Shown here: positions 31,863 to 36,257 of the stretch, in pieces | Position numbering within the stretch: position 1 is the stretch's first letter | Layout: the number at the start of each line of letters is the position of its first letter | DNA from: JAFGFY01 sp964520425 | Lineage (GTDB): Bacteria; Desulfobacterota; DSM-4660; Desulfatiglandales; HGW-15 | Direction of reading: 5' to 3' | Assembly: GCA_964520425.1 (NCBI GenBank) | Contig: CAZFMX010000027.1 | Location: 1 to 36,257 of the forward strand | DNA: 36,257 nucleotides | Program-made: the position numbers and the translations under genes | Notes under the pieces: model-generated | What the model saw: only the letters and a program-made list of their open reading frames with translations | The model's database searches: none | Told to the model about the DNA's origin: nothing

Positions 31863-33619
31863 TCTTGCAAGCGTTGAAGGAATATTATGACCGCAAGGCA
31901 TCAGGCGTAGAAAGTGATATTGCGCCCGAGGGCTTTGAAAGAAAGCCCATTCCTTTTCTGATTGTCATTGATCGAAACGGCAAATTTATCAACTTGGAAG
32001 ATACACGTGAAAAGATCGGAAAGAAGTCGATCTCTAAAACGTTCCTTGTTCCGAGGTCTAAGCCAAGGTCGGGAAGTTTAAGCTACAAAACAACTTTTCT
32101 CTTGTGGGATCATGCAGGGTATGTGCTTCAACACCCCGATGATGAAAAGGCGAAAAACCAACATAAGACATGGCTACGATCGTTGAAAGAATTGCCACCT
32201 GAGCTAAACAACTATGAAGGCGTTGCAGCAATTCTGAAGTTTTACGACTCTGGCGGTGTTGATGATGTAAAGTCACATCCGACATGGAATGAGTGCACTA
32301 AAGTTCTCTCATGCAATATGACGTTTAAGCTTGCGGGTGAAATATTGCCCATACCCTGTTGCCAGGCAGTTCAGGATTATATTAAACAGGGATCGAAATC
32401 TTCGAGCAATATCATCGATGAAAGCAAAAGCATCGAAGACAAAGTGATCGGTCGATGTTTGGTTACAGGGGAAATTGGCGAAATTGTTCGAGTACATAGT
32501 GACACACGAATTAGTAAGGATTCAAAAAAATTAGTAGGGTTTCAAAAAAATTCCGGGTTCGATTCATATGGGAAAGAGCAAGGGTATAACGCCCCCGTTG
32601 GCAAATCAGCAGAGTTCGCATATACGACCGCTTTGAACACCCTGCTCAAGTCAAGCCTTAGAATGTTGGTCGGTGATGCGGTTACCGTTTGTTGGTCAGA
32701 AAAAAGTTCCGATCTGGAAAATCAGATAGCAGACTTTTTCAGCGAACCTCCAAAAGATGATCCGGATCGTGGCGTCAGGGCCGTTGAAAGCCTTTTTGAG
32801 TCGATTAAAAGCGGCGCGTTTTTTGCCGACGAGAACGAAAAAAACAGATTTTATGTTCTTGGTCTTTCGCCAAATGCTGCCCGAATTGCCGTCCGCTTCT
32901 GGATTGTGGATACCGTAGCTGGCATGGCAGTCAAAATTAAACAGCATTTTAAGGACTTGCAAATCGTGCATGGGCCGAGGGACAAAGATGTTTTTTCGCT
33001 TTTTCGGCTACTGGTTTCAACCGCAGTCCAAGGCAAAGCTGACAATATTCCCCCTAATCTGGCCGGAGAAACGATGCGTTCAATCTTAGAAGGTCTTCCA
33101 TATCCACAAACTCTGCTTCAAGCCACTATTCGCCGTATTCGCGTGGAACATGAAATCACTTATATCCGGGCAGCCTTGATTAAAGCCTGCATTAACCGAT
33201 CAACTCGTTTTAAAAACACAAGCATAAAGGAGGAGATTAAAATGAGTCTGGATGAAAACAATACCAACATTGGTTACCGGTTGGGCCGGCTTTTCGCCAC
33301 ACTGGAAAAAATTCAAATCAGAAAATTTACACAAGATGGAGGAAAAGAACCCAATTCCACAATACGCGATAAGTATTATGGTTCTGCTTCTGGAACTCCC
33401 GCGACAGTCTTTGGCACCTTGATTCGATTGAGTAAGCACCATCTCGCAAGTCTCGACAATGTGGGTGAAAGAATAAATTTCGAAAAATTAATTGGTGAAA
33501 TAATGAACGATATCTGTGATTTTCCACAACACTTAAAATTGGAGGATCAAGGGCGGTTCGCCATTGGCTACTACCACCAGATGCAGTCTTTTTATAAAAA
33601 GAAAGAAAAACAGGATTAA
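31859..33619 (+). CDS. cas8c: CRISPR-associated Cas8c (Csd1), Cascade large subunit
   Basis: Recognises the PAM and stabilises the R-loop in type I-C Cascade. It is 586 residues, with the family N-terminus MILQALKEYYDRKA and internal blocks CLVTGEIGEIVRVH, NAPVGKSAEFAYTTALN and FYVLGLSPNAARIAVRFWI. The C-terminal ~125 residues form the helical small-subunit (Cas11c) part and have their own ribosome-binding site (see 33242-33619). Start coupled to cas5 by a 4-base overlap. Confidence 0.97.
   Translation: MILQALKEYYDRKASGVESDIAPEGFERKPIPFLIVIDRNGKFINLEDTREKIGKKSISKTFLVPRSKPRSGSLSYKTTFLLWDHAGYVLQHPDDEKAKNQHKTWLRSLKELPPELNNYEGVAAILKFYDSGGVDDVKSHPTWNECTKVLSCNMTFKLAGEILPIPCCQAVQDYIKQGSKSSSNIIDESKSIEDKVIGRCLVTGEIGEIVRVHSDTRISKDSKKLVGFQKNSGFDSYGKEQGYNAPVGKSAEFAYTTALNTLLKSSLRMLVGDAVTVCWSEKSSDLENQIADFFSEPPKDDPDRGVRAVESLFESIKSGAFFADENEKNRFYVLGLSPNAARIAVRFWIVDTVAGMAVKIKQHFKDLQIVHGPRDKDVFSLFRLLVSTAVQGKADNIPPNLAGETMRSILEGLPYPQTLLQATIRRIRVEHEITYIRAALIKACINRSTRFKNTSIKEEIKMSLDENNTNIGYRLGRLFATLEKIQIRKFTQDGGKEPNSTIRDKYYGSASGTPATVFGTLIRLSKHHLASLDNVGERINFEKLIGEIMNDICDFPQHLKLEDQGRFAIGYYHQMQSFYKKKEKQD
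33242..33619 (+). CDS. cas11c: Cas11c small subunit, internal translation product of cas8c
   Basis: Inside cas8c and in the same frame (Met 462 of Cas8c), ATG at 33242 is preceded by AAGGAGGAGATTAAA, a near-perfect Shine-Dalgarno at ideal spacing. The product is 125 residues, MSLDENNTNIGYRLGRLFA... to the Cas8c C-terminus, almost all helical. Internal translation of a Cas11 from cas8c is established for type I-C (D. vulgaris system). The strong internal site here fits that and gives the expected size. Confidence 0.85.
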   Translation: MSLDENNTNIGYRLGRLFATLEKIQIRKFTQDGGKEPNSTIRDKYYGSASGTPATVFGTLIRLSKHHLASLDNVGERINFEKLIGEIMNDICDFPQHLKLEDQGRFAIGYYHQMQSFYKKKEKQD

Positions 33620-33639
33620 CCAATAAGGAGGAGAAAACC

Positions 33640-34596
33640 ATGAACAACCCAGTGAAAAATCGTTATGATTTCGTATTGATCTTTGACGTGAAGGACGGCA
33701 ATCCCAATGGCGACCCGGACGCGGGCAACTTACCCCGCATAGATCCGGAAACCGGGCATGGATTGATTACCGACGTCTGTCTCAAACGGAAAGTACGTGA
33801 CTATGTTATGCTTGCTAAAAAGTTGTCTGGAGAATTTGATATTTGGGTTAAATCCAAATCTTTGACTTTGAATGAGCAAATCGAACGTGCATATGATGAA
33901 GATGATGCTGTCAAAAAGGCTGTTGAGGCATGGAAGGCCTGGCAAAAAGATAAAAAGAAAAATCCAAAACCAGATCACCATTATGAAGATATTGCTCGAG
34001 ATTGGATGTGTAAGAGCTTTTTTGATATCCGTACTTTTGGCGCTGTGATGTCAACGAGTGATAAACCAGAAAAAGATGGTGACGATGATATGAGTAAGAT
34101 CAAAAAGACCGCTGGCCAAGTGCGTGGCCCCGTACAAATAACATTTTCTCGATCAGTTGACCAAATAGTGGCTCTTGAACATTCAATTACCATATGTGCC
34201 GCTCGAAAAGCAGATAAATCTATAGAAAGTCAAATCGGAATTCAAGGACGAAAAAACACTGTACCTTATGGCATCTACGTTGCCCAAGGATTTGTTTCCG
34301 CACCTCTGGCGGCGCAGACTGGGTTCGGCGAAGATGATCTCAACTTACTATGGGAAGCCCTGTGCAACATGTTTGAAAATGATCGATCTGCCGCGCGCGG
34401 ACTCATGTCAACACAGCAATTGGTCATTTTTAAACATGACTCCGCGCTTGGCAATGCCCCAGCACACTCGCTATTCAAGCGTGTCAACTTAACCCGAAAA
34501 GACAACTCCAAACCAGCTCGTGATTTCAGTGATTATGAACTCAAAATCGATGAAAATAACTTGCCAGCAGGGGTCAGCATCATTAAGCGACCTTAA
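33640..34596 (+). CDS. cas7: CRISPR-associated Cas7c (Csd2), Cascade backbone
   Basis: Forms the crRNA-coating backbone of type I-C Cascade. It is 318 residues. It starts NNPVKNRYDFVLIFDVKDGNPNGDPDAGNLPRIDPETGHGLITDVCLKRKVRDY, the Csd2 signature, and contains FFDIRTFGAVMST and GQVRGPVQITFSRSVDQI. A lysine-rich helical insertion (~85-125, KAWQKDKKKNPKPDHHYED) makes it a little longer than the ~290-residue norm. Strong Shine-Dalgarno AAGGAGGAG upstream of the ATG. Confidence 0.97.
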   Translation: MNNPVKNRYDFVLIFDVKDGNPNGDPDAGNLPRIDPETGHGLITDVCLKRKVRDYVMLAKKLSGEFDIWVKSKSLTLNEQIERAYDEDDAVKKAVEAWKAWQKDKKKNPKPDHHYEDIARDWMCKSFFDIRTFGAVMSTSDKPEKDGDDDMSKIKKTAGQVRGPVQITFSRSVDQIVALEHSITICAARKADKSIESQIGIQGRKNTVPYGIYVAQGFVSAPLAAQTGFGEDDLNLLWEALCNMFENDRSAARGLMSTQQLVIFKHDSALGNAPAHSLFKRVNLTRKDNSKPARDFSDYELKIDENNLPAGVSIIKRP

Positions 34597-34630
34597 CTGA
34601 ATGACATAAAAACAGACGAAGTGGCCCAAA

Positions 34631-35209
34631 ATGCCTGACCGACAAGAATCTTTACCAATCATCCCTCCTCATGGCGGCTATCGCGAGCTCCAATCCTATC
34701 AGATGTCGGAGATTGTGTATGACGCCTCGGTGGCTTTTTGTGATCGGTTTATTAGCAAACACTCCCGCACGCACGATCAGATGGTCCAGGCGGCGCGGAG
34801 CGGGAAGCAGAATATTGCCGAAGGCTGCATGGCCTCCGGCACCTCTAAAAAGACTGAACTCAAACTGGTCGGTGTGGCAAGGGCAAGCCTGGAAGAACTT
34901 CTCCTGGATTTTGAAGACTATTTGAGACAACACAGGTTGCCACTTTGGGGAAAAGACCACCCAAAGGCAAAGGAAGTTCGAGGGCTTTGTTATAGGAAGA
35001 ATAGGTCATATAAGACTTATAAGACATATATTGAGCATAGCTCAAATGAAGTGGCAGCCAACACCATGATCTGTGTGATTCACCAGACCAACTATCTGCT
35101 TGATCAGCAATTAAGGACTTTGGAAAAGGACTTTTTGAAAGAAGGCGGCTTTACCGAAAGACTTTACCACGCGAGGTCGCAAGCACGTGATTGGAGAACA
35201 AGAAGATGA
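34631..35209 (+). CDS. Four-helix-bundle (S23/IVP-like) protein with C-terminal suffix domain, inside the cas operon
   Basis: 192 residues. The N-terminal two thirds match the four-helix-bundle family first seen in 23S rRNA intervening sequences and related to Avd of diversity-generating retroelements: QMVQAARSGKQNIAEGCMASGTSKKTELKLVGVARASLEELLLDFEDYL has the R-S/x-NIAEG and A-R-x-S-x-E-L-L motifs. A C-terminal extension (ANTMICVIHQTNYLLDQQLRTLEKDFLKEGGFTERLYHARSQARDW) matches the '4-helix bundle suffix' type. It lies between cas7 and cas4; the stop overlaps the cas4 ATG (ATGA, 35206-35209). Basic, probably nucleic-acid binding. No role in CRISPR is known to me. Confidence 0.88.
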   Translation: MPDRQESLPIIPPHGGYRELQSYQMSEIVYDASVAFCDRFISKHSRTHDQMVQAARSGKQNIAEGCMASGTSKKTELKLVGVARASLEELLLDFEDYLRQHRLPLWGKDHPKAKEVRGLCYRKNRSYKTYKTYIEHSSNEVAANTMICVIHQTNYLLDQQLRTLEKDFLKEGGFTERLYHARSQARDWRTRR

Positions 35210-35856
35210 TCTACGCCGAAGACGAACTCCTTCCTCTATCAGGCCTCCAGCACATGCTTTTCTGTGAACGGCAGTGCGCCCTGATTCATGTTGAGCAAGT
35301 GTGGGCGGAAAACCGTTTGACCGCGGAAGGCCGCATTATGCACGAACGGGTTCATAACGCGGATCGGGAATCCCGGGGAGATATTCGTGTGGAATACGGA
35401 ATACCCTTAAGGTCCCTTCGGTTGGGATTGTCGGCAAAGGCGGACGTTGTTGAGTTTCATCGCGAGAGGAACCTTAGGAAGGAAGGGGATGAGATCTGGC
35501 TGCCTTTTCCTGTGGAATACAAACGGGGCAAGCCGAAGAAAGACGACTCGGACAAAGTACAGCTTTGTGGGCAGGCCATGTGTCTTGAAGAGATGCTGGA
35601 TGTCCAGATCCCTGAAGGAGCGATCTTCTATGGAAAAACACGTCGCCGACAGGATGTCGCCTTTAATGAGAAGCTAAGAGTACTCACTGCGGAGACTGCA
35701 AGATGTTTTCATGAGCTTGTTGAATCGCGTCGAACGCCTAAGGTTCCATACAAGAAGAAATGTGACAATTGCTCCATGTATGAGATGTGCCTGCCTAAGA
35801 CGGTCGAAAAGGCCAAGTCAATAGACAGCTACCTCTCGACATTGACGGGGGAATGA
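35206..35856 (+). CDS. cas4: CRISPR-associated Cas4 exonuclease
   Basis: Trims and orients prespacers, with Cas1-Cas2. It is 216 residues from MIYAEDELLPLSGLQHMLFC; a TTG five codons earlier is less likely because GGAGAACAAGAAG serves the ATG. Iron-sulfur cysteines: C20 and C24 (FCERQC) and the C-terminal CDNCSMYEMC (~186-195). The RecB-type nuclease core has LSAKADVVEF (Asp) and PVEYKRGKPK (E-x-K). Overlaps the four-helix-bundle gene by 4 bases and cas1 by one (TGATG at 35854-35858). Confidence 0.96.
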   Translation: MIYAEDELLPLSGLQHMLFCERQCALIHVEQVWAENRLTAEGRIMHERVHNADRESRGDIRVEYGIPLRSLRLGLSAKADVVEFHRERNLRKEGDEIWLPFPVEYKRGKPKKDDSDKVQLCGQAMCLEEMLDVQIPEGAIFYGKTRRRQDVAFNEKLRVLTAETARCFHELVESRRTPKVPYKKKCDNCSMYEMCLPKTVEKAKSIDSYLSTLTGE

Positions 35857-36257
35857 TGAAGAAACACCTGAATACCCTCTTTGTGACAACCCAAGGGACG
35901 TATCTTGCCAAAGAAGGCGAAACGGTTCTTGTTCGTGTTGAAAAGGAAACCAAGTTGCGCGTTCCCATCCACACGATCGATGGGATTGTCTGTTTCGGAA
36001 ACATCACATGCAGCCCGTTTTTGATGGGATTCTGCGCTGAAAATGATGTGGCAATAAGCTTTCTGACCGAAAACGGTCGATTCCTTGCCAGAGTTCAAGG
36101 ACCGGTATCGGGCAATGTCCTATTGAGGCGTGAACAATACCGACGTGCGGATGATAAGGCTGTGTCGGCTCGCGTAGCGAAATCGATACTGACAGGAAAG
36201 CTGGCCAATTGTCGCTCCGTTCTCCAGCGGGCCTTGAGAGACCATTCAGAAAAACTG
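35856..36257 (+). CDS. cas1: CRISPR-associated Cas1 integrase (N-terminal part, cut by window edge)
   Basis: The first 134 codons of Cas1, open to the window end. MKKHLNTLFVTTQGTYLAKEGETVLVRVEKETKLRVPIHTIDGIVCFGNITCSPFLMGFC is the N-terminal beta domain typical of type I-C Cas1, followed by ENDVAISFLTENGRFLARVQGPVSGNVLLRREQYRRADD. The catalytic domain lies beyond the window. Start chosen at the TGATG junction with cas4. cas2 and the repeat array should follow. Confidence 0.96.
   Translation, partial: MKKHLNTLFVTTQGTYLAKEGETVLVRVEKETKLRVPIHTIDGIVCFGNITCSPFLMGFCAENDVAISFLTENGRFLARVQGPVSGNVLLRREQYRRADDKAVSARVAKSILTGKLANCRSVLQRALRDHSEKL

Noticed and set aside
28900..36257. CRISPR repeat array
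   Set aside because: No direct repeats of 28-37 bp with spacers are present. The array is presumably beyond cas2, outside the window.

Overview
The window looks like about 36 kb of chromosome from an anaerobic deltaproteobacterium (Desulfobacterota in the wide sense). The evidence is the split F-type ATP synthase operon with two b-type subunits and a bactofilin, the short ThiC, the many small palindromic intergenic elements, and a type I-C (Dvulg-type) CRISPR-Cas operon. This placement rests on gene content, not on a database search.

Layout. (1) 157-3233, minus strand: a 4-fold beta flower-type protein, RNase Y (rny) and ZapA, with a 757-bp repeat-rich gap between rny and zapA. (2) 3567-10110, minus strand: bactofilin, then ATP synthase b', b, delta, alpha, gamma, beta, epsilon. 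The membrane subunits a and c are absent and must be encoded elsewhere. A MITE-like element lies between atpC and the operon terminator. (3) 10754-11380, plus strand: a gamma-class carbonic anhydrase, convergent with the cell-shape operon. (4) 11382-16883, minus strand: mreB-mreC-mreD-PBP2-rodA, the elongasome. (5) 17057-21787, plus strand: rpmH-rnpA-yidD-yidC-jag-mnmE, the conserved ribosome/RNase P/membrane-insertion/tRNA-modification cluster. (6) 22153-25191, minus strand: thiC, thiD and dtd, with intergenic arrays of 7- and 8-bp repeats. (7) 25430-28533, plus strand: a B12-type radical SAM protein, a small MshEN-like protein and a lipoprotein. (8) 28966-36257, plus strand: cas3-cas5c-cas8c(with internal cas11c)-cas7c-[four-helix-bundle protein]-cas4-cas1. 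The operon runs off the window inside cas1, so cas2 and the array lie outside.

The most unusual material is in 26.8-36.3 kb. Two copies of a ~274-bp intergenic element (27433-27706 and 28621-28894, constant offset 1188 bp) each carry two promoter-like boxes and an intrinsic terminator. The two terminators differ in sequence but keep their pairing, so the element may encode a duplicated small RNA. One copy ends about 70 bp before cas3. Its upstream promoter motif occurs a third time before the MshEN-like gene. Inside the cas operon, a four-helix-bundle (S23/IVP-like) protein with a C-terminal suffix domain sits between cas7 and cas4 and is translationally coupled to cas4.

Other intergenic structure includes two related MITE-like elements (3398-3541 and 22014-22150), and inverted arrays of 7- or 8-bp units at four or more places whose unit sequence differs from place to place. 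No tRNA, rRNA, CRISPR array, insertion-sequence transposase or replication origin was recognised.
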